Shown piece by piece: positions 9,838 to 22,258 of a stretch of 64,000 bases of DNA; position 1 is the first letter of the stretch, and each line of letters starts with the position of its first letter. The position numbers and the translations under genes were made by a program. Under the pieces are notes generated by a model that was not told the DNA's origin, did no database searches, and saw only the letters and a list, made by a program, of their open reading frames with translations. Source of the stretch: Amborella trichopoda (Eukaryota; Streptophyta; Magnoliopsida; Amborellales; Amborellaceae); contig NW_006499535.1 of NCBI RefSeq assembly GCF_000471905.2, positions 184,548-248,547 on the forward strand, written 5' to 3'.

Positions 9838-12080
9838 CTATCTGTAGTGTTTATTCTGCATGGGTTGGTGTTTTATACTCTCAGGAAACTTTGGGCAGCT
9901 TTTTACGTCATGGCTAGAGTTAGATGGGTGCAAGGGATCTTTTAGGTCTTTCCCTTGCTTAGACCATTGGGGAGTGCTTTCAATGTCATCACCCTCATTA
10001 GACGTTTGCTGAGTGTAAGATGACAAGGGAACATCCTCTTGACAGGATGAAGAAGGAAAAAGGATCGTGCCGGGGATGAAGTCCAGCAAAGTTGGAAACA
10101 GAGGAAGGGGCCTGAGAAATTCCTGCTCAACTATGGGTTGAGCGGTCTTGTTTCTTCAACGAGCAGCCCTTGGTGGCTGTCTCTTTCTGGTTTTCTGAAT
10201 TGATTTCTAATTCGTCTCGCTAGGGTGGTAAACCACTCTAGCTTCACGAACCGCTTCTCATCTTAAGGACTTGAGTCTGCTTCGGCCATGGTAGATCATC
10301 CAGGGCTGAGAAGTCGAGGGTTCTGTAGAGTTTGGGTCATTGATCAGAAGGTCCTGCCTTGTGAGATCTTCTTTCCCCAATGAGGAAGTGATTTAGGGAT
10401 CACTTACAGGGAGGTTGTAAAATTCTTGACACTCCTGTATCTTCTCTGAGAATATATCAAGGAAAGTTTTACATTCTGATAAATAATGACCTCTTATCTA
10501 ATGGAATGGGCACCAACGATCTTCAGTCCCCTTAGCAAGAAGGCGGGTTACCTTGCCTGCTTTAGTGTGATTATGCCTTCTTGAAGCATTATAATGAAGA
10601 GGGCGTAGAGGATACCCGACATTTTGTCCTCCTCTTAAATGATTACGGCATGGGAGGCCACGGTTGCCCCGGAGGCCTCAGTTGCCTTCTTTAAATCTTT
10701 AAGCTTTATCTGACCTATCAGAATCAGGGCCTCAATGATATCCTTCAGCGTGTAGCAATCGTCTGTGGGATGATTGATCCTCTGACGGTAGACACCATAC
10801 TTTGCCTAAGTGTCAAGGCCAGATTGCTCAGGGAACCTGGCTTCTGGAAGCTGGATAATATTCTGCTCCACTAATAACTGGAATAGCATAAGGACCCATT
10901 CCTCCTCGAAGGGATAGACTTTATTCCTATGCTTGGTTAAATATTCACTTCAATCAAAGTTGGCTGGTGGAGGTACCCAATTGTACGATTGTTGGTGCTT
11001 ACCAGCCTGGGGTGTTACCTTCGTCGTGCTTACCTCTTTAGAGAGGTCCCAAGTTTGAGAGGGGGCCCTCTTTGAATCATTGACCATAACGGCTGCACTA
11101 AGTACCCCTGTCGATTGGCTGCCCTGTGTGATATTTCCAAGGCCACCATTGCCCTTGTTGTTCGCTGAACTTGTAAATCTTGTCGTGCCCCACCATGATG
11201 GCGTGATAAACTTTCTATGCGAACTGATTTAGAGATCAACTCTGACATGGAGGTCAGATTAGAGGCATCGACATGTCGAGCAATTTCAAGTCCATGTTCT
11301 GCACGCAAGTTTGGACTGCTTCCTTCTCGAGCATAGGATAAGGATTGCGGGAAGCTAAGTTTCTCCATCTTGATATGAACTGATCTACAGGCTCATCAAG
11401 GTCTTGAGTCAAGGTGAGAAGCTCGATGGTTTGAACTTCTCTTTCGATCTCATAGAAGCATTGATAGAATAGTTTCTCCATCTCCTCTCATGTTTGTACC
11501 GAGTTTGGAGGAAGTCGGGCATACCATTGAAATGCTAGGCCATCAAGGGTCTCAACAAACTGGCGGAGAAGAAGTCTCTCGTCAGCTGTTGTTTCCCGAC
11601 ATGCTGCCTAGAAGTGGGCGATATGCCAGTTTGGGGAAGCGGTTCCGATGAATAGAGGAAACTTCCCTTTCTTATAGCCTGAGGGGAATAGGACCTGATC
11701 AATATAGGAAGGATATGGTCTTTGATAAGGCATCGCACCCTGTATGCTCGAAACTTGTCGGTTCTACAGGCTATTGGTGACCATAGTGTCAATATCTAAC
11801 TAAGAGATCGAATGAGGGACAAAATTGTTTTGTGAGGTAGACAAATAAGGCTGTCGTGGAGGTACACATTAGAGTGATGGGAATTGATCTCATGGTTAGC
11901 CGACTGGCATGCCACGTCAATACGATTGATCTTCTCCATCATCACGTGCACCATGTCCTTAAACTTGTTCATACGATCCTCCTGCGCATCGCAGGGCTCG
12001 CTTACGACCATTACACTAACTGTTTCAGTACGAGGGTCCACGTTAGTAGCAACAAAGAGTTTGCGAGCTTGACGGGTCAT
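9838..12080 (-). pseudogene. el1 gag, broken
   Basis: The likely start is at 12080 (MTRQARKLF...), aligning with the el3 gag start at 36624. Conserved core: LFYQCFYEIEREVQTIELL and EPVDQFISRWRNLA (11254-11481), then a C-terminal part containing a PW.IYHGRSRLKS-like motif near 10280 and STPQWSKQGKDLKDPLHPSN (9838-10089). Frameshifts and stops split it into several frames. Gag would form the virus-like particle and bind the genomic RNA. Confidence 0.82.
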
Positions 12081-12281
12081 ACATGGTAAGTCAGTTAGTA
12101 AGGGGTCAGCATGCCCTGATTAAACTCAACTTTTGTACGCAGATCATGTTTGGACCGATTCTCGACGGTCTTGGGATTATGGCTGAGGAGCCGGTTCATG
12201 ACGGTCTTGGGACTGTGACTGGGTCTTCTTTTGTGACAGTAACCACAACACAAGGCTCATTGAGCTCTTCTTCAGGCTTCA

Positions 12282-13567
12282 TCATCTAAAGGGGATAAAA
12301 GGGATTAGATCGTCAAAATTAGTTGCTTTCACTACCTTGGTCACCTCCCTCGTAGAAATTCGCAGACCTGCATCGCGTTTAGCCTCGAGGTTTTGAAGGG
12401 CCTCATGCCAAAACTGTGATCTAGGTCGCGGCAGGTCAACTCTTCTCGCACAGGAGAGAGCTGTCTCTATCAGGTGCGACAATGGATGAGAGTCAAGAAC
12501 TGGAGTCATCTTGGGCAGGGGAGGATGAAGGACTTAATCTTCCATGAGGTCCATGCCCCAAGCTCTCTGATGAGCTCCAGAGACATGACCAAAGTGTATC
12601 AAGGCTAGTTCAGGATAGTACTCATGGGGAAAACCTTCGAGTACCAAGGCTGGAGGTGCTTGCTCGATGAAGAAGGAGCAGGTAGGAGGAGGGTAGACTC
12701 ATGAGGAGGCTTGAGTCAAGGACGAGGGGACATCTGAGATGGCGACGCATGTGAGCCCCTTGAGGAAGGATTACGGGAGACCTAAGGGTCAACCTGGGCT
12801 CGTGCAAGTGATCTGGTCTTAAGAGGTCGAGAACTATGAGCAGGTATCTGTAAAAGAACAGGTGTAGGCCTACCCCTTACAAGGTGCGCTTGTGTGTGCA
12901 TAGGAGGAGGATGAGAAGGTCATCTCCTGTGTACTTGGGTTGGCGTAATAATGACATTGTCCCCAGCAGTGAGATGCACATGAGTGGCATGCATAGGATC
13001 TGGCCTTGGAAGGTTTGATCTTAAACATGGTCTCGAGCCAACAGGAGGTTTGCCCTGAGGTGTGACTCGAGTGGATGACCCACAAGCCTTGTGGTGTGTG
13101 TGAGGGGTGGAGACCGTAGGGTTTCTACCTCGAAGTGTTAAGCCTCTAGGGATAAAGACCAATGGTGCAGAAATGTGGGGGATAGCCTTATGGCGACCCG
13201 CAGAAGCAATGACAGCTTGCTTGTCTTTTGCAGAAAGGGACTGGGCAGCCTTCCGCCCTACCTCAGAAACACGATCGGCAAGTAACTTGCCAGTGGCTGG
13301 GTGCATGCTGTGTGGGGCAACATAAGTATTGCCCATACAAGGCTCCTTGGTGGAGTTTCCACCAGAGCGAAGAGATGGGGAGTGAGGGACCTTCAAGTCC
13401 CTCCTCACACCAGTCCATGTTAAGACTTGGGAGCTAGACAAGGGGTCTTTGCTCAAGAGGATGGTCGAGCATGAAGTCAAAGGACCTTGTTCCCTAGGGA
13501 CACTCTCGAATAAGGGGATAACAAAATCCTCGATCTGGATAAATGGGATGTAGAACCCAGCAGCCAT
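12282..13567 (-). pseudogene. el1 ORF1 upstream of gag, broken
   Basis: The start MAAGFYIPFIQIEDFVIPLF at 13567 lies 80 bp after the PBS. The same N-terminal pattern is found in el3 (38054) and el2 (22167). The C-terminal part (12282-12509) matches the end of the el3 ORF1, sharing an FW.E..N.L..KR..GL.I.TRE...V core and DDL.P. Between them several frameshifts occur. An extra ORF between the 5' LTR and gag is known in Ogre-type elements; its function is not established. It is rich in Ser, Pro, Arg and Lys. Confidence 0.7.
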
Positions 13568-13646
13568 AAGTGAATGAGAAAAAAGAATGAAATGAGATAA
13601 AGAACAAACTAGCCAAACAAGAACGATCCGACTAAGGGGTAGTAAG

Positions 13647-13664
13647 TCCCCAGTGGAGTAGCCA
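13647..13664 (-). other. Primer-binding site of el1
   Basis: The sense strand reads TGGCTACTCCACTGGGGA, three bases from the 5' LTR. It is one base different from the el3 site TGGCGACTCCACTGGGGA. It fits the 3' end of a plant tRNA-Arg (recalled, not searched), the primer type described for Ogre. Confidence 0.8.
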
Positions 13665-14524
13665 AACTGGTTAGGTGCCTTGATCTCACCCTCCGAATCC
13701 TTGGAGGATCAGGCTGCACGCGTCTCGGGTTTCGGGAGACACTCAGGACGTTTGTGAGATCACACTCTCGGGAACCTCGTTCAAAAATGGGGGCAAGTGT
13801 TACCAACAGGTGAGAGAGGAATTTAAAGGTGGGTTTGGGAGTTACTTGGGCTGACTCGCGTGGGCACCCTCTTAGATCATGAAGAAAGCCCCTCAGTAAT
13901 GAAACTGGTTCGGAATCATCTCCCTTGGCTCGTATTCTTCTTATTTTCTGCTTTCCTAGAATCATACACATATATGGCAAAGGTTACGGGATAAGTGGGT
14001 CACACCTCACCCCTTTCCACTTTGATGGTCATACGCAAGCATGTGTATTCAAAAAGAAGAAAGAAAGACGGGGCAGAGAGAAGAATTCGACCAAGGGAGA
14101 AGATTAGAGTAGTGACTAGGCTGGTGGATAATTGGCGCAACATGGTAGCGAAACGGCCTCGGTAACTAACATCGGCTCATGGGATTTCTACTAAACATTA
14201 TTGCCAGTATCGACTGGCTAAGCACGATGATCGGTCTGTCGTGGCAATAAAGTGGGCCAAGCGAACCTGACGCAACAACATTACGGCTAGACGACAGGAC
14301 TGCCATGAGATGCTAACCTCAATCCCTCTTGGTCGAATGAAAGAGTAGCAAAGGAATGGTTAAAGAGAAGAAGGGAATGGACGGAAGGAGAGAGAAGAAG
14401 GAAGAGAGGAGGGAGAACAAGGAAGACAAGATGCATGCAACGCTAGATATTCCCGACTATTTCAGGAGATGGGAGAGAGAGGAAGCAGTCGGCGCTAGGC
14501 TTGACCGGCTGTGTCAGATGAGAA

Positions 14525-15195
14525 AAGAGGAATAGAACCAACTAGCGCTAAGTCTTGCCAACTGACAGAAGAAGAGAGGAAAAAACAGTCGGTGCTAGGT
14601 CTCTCCAATTGACAAAAGAGGAGAGAAATGACCAGCCGGAGCCAAGTCTCACCGATTGATAAAAGAAGAGAGAGAAGACCAACTGACGTTAAGTCTCATC
14701 GACTGGTAGAAGAAGAGAGAGAAGACCAATCGGCATTAGGTCTTGTTGACTTGTAGAAGAAGAGAGAGAAGATCAACGGGCGTTAGGTCTTACCGATTGA
14801 TAGAAAAAGAGAGAGAAAAGACCAACTGGCATTAGATCTTGCCTACTGGTAGAAGAAGAGAGAGAAGACCAACCGGCGTTAGGTCTCACTGACTGGTAGA
14901 AGAAGAGAGAGAAGACCAACCGGCGTTAGGTCTCACTGATTGGTAGAAGAAGAGAGAGAAGACCAATCGGTGCTAGGTCTCACCGACTAGTAGAATAAGA
15001 GAGAGAAGACCAATCGACACTAGGTCTTACTGACTGGTAGAAAAAGAGAGAGAGACCAATCGGTGCTTGGCCTCATCGACTAGTAGAAGAAGAAAGAGAA
15101 GACCAACCGGCCCTAAGGCTTACCGACTGGTAGAAGAAGAGAGAGAAGACTAACGAGAGCTAGGTCTCACCGACTGGTAGAAGAAGAGATAGATG
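14525..15195. repeat. 47-bp minisatellite in el1 right LTR
   Basis: About fourteen units with period 47 (for example AGGTCTCACTGACTGGTAG at 14881 and again at 14928). The unit order is only partly conserved against the left LTR, suggesting local gain and loss of units since insertion. Confidence 0.85.
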
Positions 15196-15503
15196 AGAAA
15201 AAAAGATGAGAGAGAAAGAGAAGAGAGAGAGAAAGACACAAAAGAGAGAGGAGAGAGAGAAGTCAGAGTGAAGAGAGAGAAGAGAGAGGAGAGAGAGAAG
15301 AGAGTGAGAAAGAGAGAGAAGAGAGAATATAGAGAAGAGAGAGAAAGTTGCATGCCTGAAGCTATCAGCCCTTTTCTTCTCTCTCCTCTGTCTCTCTCTC
15401 TCCCAGACGTACTCAGAGGCTCAAGCAAGGAATCGAAATTTTATTGAATCTTCCCAAAATCAACTGAAGGCCGAGGGGTCTCTTTCTAATGAGGTAGTGC
15501 CTG

Positions 15504-15514
15504 CTTATATAAAA
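15504..15514 (-). promoter_or_regulatory. Probable TATA box of el1 5' LTR
   Basis: Sense TTTTATATAAG at the same place as in the other LTR copies. Transcription would run left through the pyrimidine-rich (sense) minisatellite toward ORF1 and gag. Confidence 0.65.
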
Positions 15515-16813
15515 TTGTGCCCAAACATGGGTGGATTGAATAAAATTATACCTAATTGCTAAAAATTAAGATTTAATTGAATTAAAAGAAATTCTAAAGA
15601 GGGGTGCAAAAGTATTGTTTCGCCCTGTCTAACAATATATGGAGTTCCAAAACAGTCCCTATTGCTACTCAAGATCTTGTGTGATCTTCCATGGCTGACC
15701 CGAGGGTGTTTTAATGCCCATTTAATAAAAAGATTATTGTTTTCTTATAGGGCTCGGCCTGTCGATCATTTTGATACCAACTTCGAGCCATGAATCATGT
15801 TTTTGAGCCATGATCACGAGACTTGAAATTTGTTTGAGTCTTGGAAACTTCGGACTGATAGTACGGTTGTTCCTTAATGTTTTTCTATGATTTCTTCATC
15901 TTAATTCGCTGAGCATGCCGTCACGATCGCGTGGCAACAAACGGAATGCGATTTGGAGCCCAAACAAAGATTTCGCAACTTTGAGTTTTAGCCAAAATCT
16001 GGAATCCGGCAACCAAAATTTCAGTTATTTCATCGGCTTTGTGCATGAAATTTGACTGTCCATCATGTACGAGATTCAGACCAATGGTAGCCCTCGACCT
16101 TACGCACACAATGGAATTGGTTTTGCGTTGATTTATTGCATGAGCGTCATGATTTGGTCCATCGAGCGAGGCGTGTCGCTGCTTAATTTTTTGCAACTTC
16201 TTCATGGATCTGTAACTACTCATTAGCTTTTCTCCTTGCTCAGACATCATCTTGGGGCATGCCACATATCAAATTGTTTGTCTTGATCAGACAAATACGC
16301 TCACCAAATTTGGAAGCGATCCGACTAGGAACAAGTTAGTTACGGACCCCGAAAGTGACTACCCGTGACTATAAAAATAGCCACCTTTAATGGTGTTTTG
16401 GTGCAGTGTGGTCACACGGGAATAGTGTGCGACCCCTCTTGTTTCAATGTTTTACTCATATCTTTTTTATGAAGAGTCTGATTAAGCTGAAACTTAGACC
16501 ATAGGGGTTTTTGACCCTGTCGGATCTAATGCCGGTGGTCCCATAGTGATTTGAGACACCAAAAATGTAGTTTCAGATGTAGGAGCTGTTTCAGGGTACT
16601 AAAGGCCGATTTTGCTAAAATTGTTTCTTTGTGTTCACTGCCTTAGACATGTTTGATCAAGATAAAACTTGGCAGGTGGTCTTTTGAAGTGATGATAAAG
16701 ATCTTGACTAGTTTTGGGACTACTCTGAGGCTGTCTGAAATTTTCACTATTTTGTAGGCTTTATTGACCTGCTTCTTATCAAGGACCAAGGTGATGAAAA
16801 ATACGTTCAAACA

Positions 16814-16818
16814 CCACC
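16814..16818. repeat. Target-site duplication of el1, right copy (CCACC)
   Basis: Exact match to 144-148. Confidence 0.9.
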
Positions 16819-18139
16819 TACTAAACGTGCAAGGTGGAAGGCGTCTACAACTTCGATTCTGTCTCCTGTAATGTCATCCTTAGCTCCGAGAGTAGAGCTA
16901 GAGACAAGCGTCGCTAAGTCTGAAGTGTTAGGCTTGGCCAACTTTGATTCTAGCTGTGAGCCAGCAAGGGCATCTGTGATGGTGAAAGCAATGACACCTC
17001 CCGTAGTGTCATCTTCGGCTCCAAGAGTAGAGCCAAAGATTGTCATGGCTCAGCCTGAGGTGTCAAGCCTCACCTCCTTTTGTTTGGTTCGTGAGTCAGT
17101 GAGGGTTCTTTCTTCTGTAGTGAAGGCAACGATGCCTCTTACTGCAAGCAATATTGGATCTCCCGCTCATCCATCTCTGAGCCCAGGAGACTTCTTGTGC
17201 ACTTTTGCTTAAGAGGGGGATGTTAAGGCTGTGAATGAGGCCTCAAGTGTGGAAACAACAAACCCAAAAGTACCTGCTCTGACTGTCCCAGAAGTAGAGA
17301 AGGAAATGGAACCTCACTTGGAAGTCCCTTCTTCGGGGTCTGTGGCGACACTGGCTTCAGAGTTGCCAACCCTAGAGGTGCATGTTGAAGAACCCCCGAT
17401 TGAGCCTCTTGCTGCCTCCAGTGAATCTTGGGCAATTATTATTAAGGATCTTGTCCTTGAAGTTCCTCCTCTTGATGCAGTTGACTCCTCAGTTCCTCCT
17501 CCATCAACTCCGAACGCTAAGGCACTCCTAGTGAGGTGTATGTTGTATTCAGGCCTCTAGGGGATAAAGGAGTGTGCCCTCCCAGCCTCAAGCTAAAGGT
17601 AGAAGTTGTTAAAGCTTGTGTAGCTAGTCTAAAGGCTATATAATATTATGAGGAGATCTTTGACAGACTCAAGGGGTTGTTGTGAAACATCGAGGATTGG
17701 GGAGTTAAAGCTCTTCAGTGCGAGACTGAAGTGCAGGCATCTTACGAGGCACGCTTGGCTACTTTAAAGGGAAACTTGGATAGCCAGCAGGCTCTCATGA
17801 AGGATCATGAGAAGGTGAAGGCTCTGCTTACTTCTCATCAAGCTCGTCTCGTAGAAGAAGACGCGAGTCTCTCTAGTGAGATCCAGGATATGGAAGATGA
17901 AATAGCGATGTTGTAAGTTTATGCGGGCCAGTTGAAAACCCGGCGGAGCCAGCAGCAGGCAGAGATACACTAGAAATCTCAACAATTGGAGCAGTTGAGT
18001 TCTGAGATAGCAGCGGTCAGTGATTTAGCAAATGAAGTTGCTCAAACCATTTCTCGTCTTGAAGAGAGGAAGTAGGTTGTGCTAGGGCGCACAGAGGAGC
18101 TAAAGGCAAAGATTCATGAGGCTCTCGACCATTTTTAGG
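16819..18139 (+). pseudogene. el2 antisense ORF, right fragment with coiled-coil-like C-terminus
   Basis: This continues the frame from 148 as TKRARWKAS... A single stop at 17210-17212 interrupts one frame (16819-17560). A frameshift near 17540 leads to a charged, heptad-like C-terminal part (17731-17916 and onward: QASYEARLATLKGNLDSQQ, then further stops, then TEELKAKIHEALDHF). The N-terminal side is Ser/Pro/Val/Glu-rich with an internal repeat of the form SS.APRVE. The gene lies opposite to el2 gag, between gag and the 3' LTR, the same place as the intact ORF of el3, though clear sequence similarity between the two was not seen. Confidence 0.6.
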
Positions 18140-18490
18140 GGTTCATGAGATCCTCATTTTTTTTTTTCTTTCATCCCATTCACAGATTTTGAGATCCATT
18201 CAAGGTTTTGTAACTTTTCCATATATGTTTGGAATATTTCTTCTTATTTGCTTCTTACGTCTTCTTTGCTTGATGGCTCGCTTCCCTTGTTTATGCATTG
18301 TGCCTAACTCGGTCCAATTTAAGTGATCACCCTAAAAGCTCTATCCATGTGACTTATCCTGGATCGTTTTCACAGTCATGTATTGACCACCTTCAGTAAA
18401 AGAACTTGCCTTGGGATGAAATCATACAGAGTAGGAAGAGGGGAAAGGAGTATCGCTTTGATCGGGTGCTGAGGGAGTTTGAACTTGTGG
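18140..18490 (+). other. Spacer between el2 antisense ORF and el2 gag
   Basis: AT-rich, no ORF. It begins with a long T run (18158-18169) and probably holds the 3' untranslated region of the antisense ORF. No polyadenylation site can be fixed from sequence alone. The matching position in el3 is 32076-32418. Confidence 0.4.
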
Positions 18491-20540
18491 TCATGAGGCC
18501 CTTTTATTTTCCTCGCTTTTCTCGAGCAGTCGGGGCTCTTGAGCTCGGGGTGCGGGTACTGTGTTTGCTTGGCGAATAGCCTCTCTCTTGATGATTTTCA
18601 TCTTACCGCGACCGTGATATACTTCCCATGGTCTTGGCGTTCTTGCAGGGTTATGAAGAGCAAGAGCTTCGGAAGCACTAAGGGAGGGGTTTTGAGCCTG
18701 CTCGAACTTCTTATGTTGTGGGGCTTTGACTTCATGAGTTTCCTTTAGACGTGGAGGTGATGTGTTACTTATGACTACCTCACCATTTCGTATATACCTT
18801 TCCAAAATAGATCGGAATCTGAAATAGTGACATAAGTCAACCCCTTTAGTTGATGATATCGGCACCACAAGTTTTGATCTTTTTCCGCAACCTGATTCAG
18901 TTTCTTGGGTACACAAGGAACGATCATCCTGTGTTGCGTCATTACATCAAAGAGGACGGGTAAAATGTGAGGAGACAGTTCAGTCACTGGGGCACTGTCG
19001 GTCGTCTCTTCTTGGACTGTGACCACATGTTAAGCTTCGAGAGTTTCGAAAGCCTGCTTGAGGCTATCCAAGTTGATTGGCCCCTTTAGAATTGAGGCTT
19101 TGATGTGCTCTTTGAGCTGAGCTCAATTTTACACGGGGTGGCCTAACATTCGGTGATACACACAGTAGTTGACATGATTTAATAGTCTTGCCTGTTCTAG
19201 ATTTCTAATGATAGGAAGATGCACCATGCCTTGTTCAATCAGCATTTTCAAAGGAGTCGGCACCCATGCTTTGTTGAAGTTGTATGGCTGGTTCAATCTT
19301 TAATCAAACTGTTAAGTTCGATAGTAGCTTTGTGGCGGGGGTACCCGATTGTAATTGTGTTTGAGGCAGCTATTATTGGGCTCCCCTTGACTCCAAGGTA
19401 GTAACCCCCGAGAGGTATCTAATGTTTAGAAAGGAGCAACATTAGCTGGGGGTTTAGGATGAAGAGGCGTGGCAGTGACTGTTGCACTGACTGGGTTTCT
19501 TTGTTGGCTAATGCGAGAGTTAGATTTGTTGCTGACAGGATTACGATTTTAACCTCCCCCTGAGGTTTGAGCTTGATTTCCCCGTGATGCTTTAACAGGC
19601 TTTCGAGTTTGGCTGCCTTTGTGATCATGTCGGAGAAAGTAGTAGATTAGAAGCTTCGACATGTAAGGCAATTTCTTTCTTCATTTTCCTTACGCACGTT
19701 TGTACAACATCATTCTCAGTCATAGGATTGGTCTGACATATGGCGAGGTACCTTCATCTCTGGATGTACTCGCCCACTGACTCATTCATCTCCTGAGTCA
19801 TTGTGAGAAGTTCTATTGCTTGAACACTTAGTTCTGCTTCATAGAAGTACTATAAAAAGTACTTGTAAAACAACTACTCCATCTCTTTCCAGGAATGAAC
19901 TGAGTTTGGGGGCAAGCGTGCGTATCACTTAAAGTCGGGTCTGACCAAAGTTTCCACAAACTACTGAAGAAGTAGTCTGAAGTATGAGGTCGATTCTTGG
20001 CATGCTGACATGAAATGAGCCACGTGCTGCTGAGGTGAGCCCATGCCATCGAAGACTGACAACCTTCTTTTTTGATATCCGATGAGAAAAGGGATATGAT
20101 CAATAAAAGGCGGGTAAGGCTTTTTGTAATGGACACTTTCTTATGTCTTTGATGCTTGTAAGCCCTGGATGCTTTTATTGATCATTCTTTGGATGTCTTC
20201 TTGCATGAACACCGATGGCATAGCTTGAGAGGCTATGTTGGGTTGGTCATCGAAAAAGACAAGAGGGTTTAGAGGTCTTGAGGTTCGGGCTATAAGAGGA
20301 GGCGAAGGTCTCTCTTCCTCTTGGTTCAATAGGGGAATTTTCCTCTTGATGAGAAGATACTGCAAGTCAAGCATCTTCGAGTCCCTTGAGTCTGTCGATG
20401 ATGTTATTTAACTTGTTCTTGAAACGGGCAATTGGATTTTTAGGTTCATCCCTGTCATTGCTTACTACCATTACCTCGACTTGCTCTCTCGGGTCGAGTA
20501 ATTCAGCAATGGGGCTGATTCTAGTTCTCTTCACACCTTA
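18491..20540 (-). pseudogene. el2 gag, broken
   Basis: The N-terminal part near 20380-20540 reads DPREQVEVMVVSNDRDEP, matching DPRTETVSVMVVSEP of el1 gag. The core near 19650-19830 reads IELLTMTQEMNESVGEYIQR, a stop, then NDVVQTCVRKMKKEIALHVE, matching el1. The C-terminal part has a CRYHQLKG segment (about 18830-18880) and RPWEVYHGRGKMKIIKREAI (18491-18640), shared with el3. Many stops and frameshifts. Confidence 0.75.
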
Positions 20541-21798
20541 ATTCGGCAATCCGAGCGATAGGGGCTGAGTTTACCCAAATTGAGCTTGAGATTGTCTCGC
20601 AGCGCGAGTGAATAGTGGCTCTAGAGAGCCTTGGGGTTGGATTACTGTCGAACCTGACGCTTGAAGGCATTGGGGCCATCGTTCGATTTGAATGGTCTCA
20701 AGACAGCCTTGAGGCCATATCTCTTCTACCTGCTCGTGACGGCCTTGGGGCCGCGGATCTGGTGAAGTGAGTCCATCTTCTTGTACCTCGATGACACAGT
20801 AATGAACAGTGCCACCTGTCTCAGGCTCATCCGTGACTTGTAATGAATAAAACTATTTTTTTTTTTAGTAGATCTTCTAAGATTGAACTCTACTTTTTTC
20901 TTTTTGGGTACTTTCATCCCCTTTGGCTGTTTAACTCGCAAGTTGTGGTAGATCTTCTCCCATAATCGAAATCAACTTCGACTTCCTTCTTGACTGACTC
21001 ACCCTAAGAAGATGAAGGCAAAGCTAATCAGCTCTTGTAACGTATGACATTCTAGGAGAAGAGAGCTCATAGATGACTTCAGCAGCTTAGGTTTGCCTGA
21101 AGAAGGGGCGTGCTGACCGGTCATCTTTGAGGGTATCCTCTTGCCCTGAGCCCTGCCCCGAGGGCTTGCTCATGCGTATAAGGAAGGAGAAGTAGAAAGG
21201 GTGGTGCTTGAAGGGAACTTCTTTGATTACCAGATAGCATGCGGCTTCAGGGTAGTGAGGAGCGTGTTTGACACTCCTTTCCCTTGCTGCTGATAACATC
21301 ACCAAACATGCAGGTGTGTACATGACCCACAATAGTGTTTGGCGTGGTTTGTGACCCAACCCTGATGAAGTGAAAAGCTGAGTATTTGAAATACTCGCCT
21401 TTTTTTTCTTTACTAGACTTAGGGCTTTCAGCATACATGTGTGTTTTTTTGGAGGAGTTTCGATTGCCTCAAAAGTTGTGTGCTCATTTAGTTCCAGCCT
21501 TTGGGCTGCCCCGAGCAGTTAGATCAACATGCAATGAATTGGTGGCTTGAAGACCACTTGTGGTGAGCCTCAGTCCTAAGAGACCCGAAGCAGGTGAAGA
21601 GACCGGGGTAAGCTATTGCCTATCTCGTTTTTTCATGGTGATGGTTAAACCATCAGCCGTGACATGTGTGAATGTGTGTGGGGTGGCTTTGGGGTTACTC
21701 GAACTGGCGTAGGAATTGTCAACGTGCGGTGTGTGCGACAACGCACTAGTGCTAGCAATGCCCTTGTGAAGCGAGGGCGGGATTACTTTTCGATTACC
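20541..21798 (-). other. Degenerate ORF1/gag junction of el2
   Basis: Expected to hold the C-terminal part of ORF1. Only short scrambled frames remain; no motif was recognised with confidence. An A-rich/T-rich slip (20855-20867) and basic low-complexity frames are present. Confidence 0.35.
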
Positions 21799-22167
21799 CT
21801 AGAAGATGGTGGTCTTATCAAGACTCACCAAGCGAAGAAGAGAAGTGGCATCAGGACCACTTTTAGGCTTGCGACTAGCAGGATGCCCGCCAGTAACAAG
21901 GTGTGTATGAGAGGAGGTGGTTTCAGAGCCACCCATGCAGCTGACATTAATGGATTTCCCTTTGATGCCAGAGAAGGGGGGAGAAGGGGTTTGAGCACCT
22001 TTTCCCCTAGTTCTCCTAGCCTTAACTAGGATGGTAGGGCCAGCCAGGCTGCTTGAGGAGGATAGGGGAGAAGCAGGATTAACGGTTTCACTCTCCATAG
22101 GTGAGGTCACAAATATGGGGATGATCAAGTCCCCAACTTGGACGAAAGAGGAGTACTGGAACCCCAT
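21799..22167 (-). pseudogene. el2 ORF1, N-terminal part
   Basis: The start chosen is the Met at 22167, MGFQYSSFVQVGDLIIPIFV, because it aligns with the ORF1 starts of el1 and el3 and lies about 70 bp after the PBS. An open frame extends further upstream to 22341, but that would cross the PBS and LTR and is not used. Ser/Lys/Thr-rich afterwards. Ends at 21799 without the rest of the conserved ORF1. Confidence 0.6.
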
Positions 22168-22238
22168 TGCAATTTTAGAAAGAGAAAGAAGCGAGATGTT
22201 TGCTTGATAACAGCTCGAGCCAACTATAGCGTGGCGTG

Positions 22239-22256
22239 TCCCCAATGGAGTCACCA
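22239..22256 (-). other. Primer-binding site of el2
   Basis: Sense TGGTGACTCCATTGGGGA, two bases from the LTR at 22259. It is a variant of the el1/el3 site. Confidence 0.75.
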
Positions 22257-22258
22257 GT

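Larger units (their letters stand above)
149..16813 (-). mobile_element. el1: complete-ended, non-autonomous Tat/Ogre-like Ty3/gypsy retrotransposon
   Basis: This 16.7-kb element has two related 3.1-kb LTRs (149-3261 and 13668-16813), both TG...CA on the plus strand, and a perfect CCACC duplication. Sense is minus. From the right it has 5' LTR, PBS (13647-13664), ORF1, gag, part of reverse transcriptase, an antisense TATA/leader block, a 35-bp tandem array and the 3' LTR. Protease, RNase H and integrase are not seen. All coding parts carry stops or frameshifts. The LTRs differ from each other by eye at roughly one base in seven over a sampled 350 bases (not computed), so the insertion is old. 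Confidence 0.9.
13668..16813 (-). repeat. el1 right LTR (5' LTR)
   Basis: It begins TGGTTAGGTGCC, ends TTCAAACA and is flanked by CCACC. It carries the 47-bp minisatellite (14525-15195), a GA-rich tract (15190-15345) and a sense TATA at 15504-15514 (TTTTATATAAG). This is the promoter LTR of el1. Confidence 0.9.

Noticed and set aside
15150-15447. Frames of 84-92 codons in the LTR purine tract
   Set aside because: Translations of GA-rich simple sequence, present on both strands.
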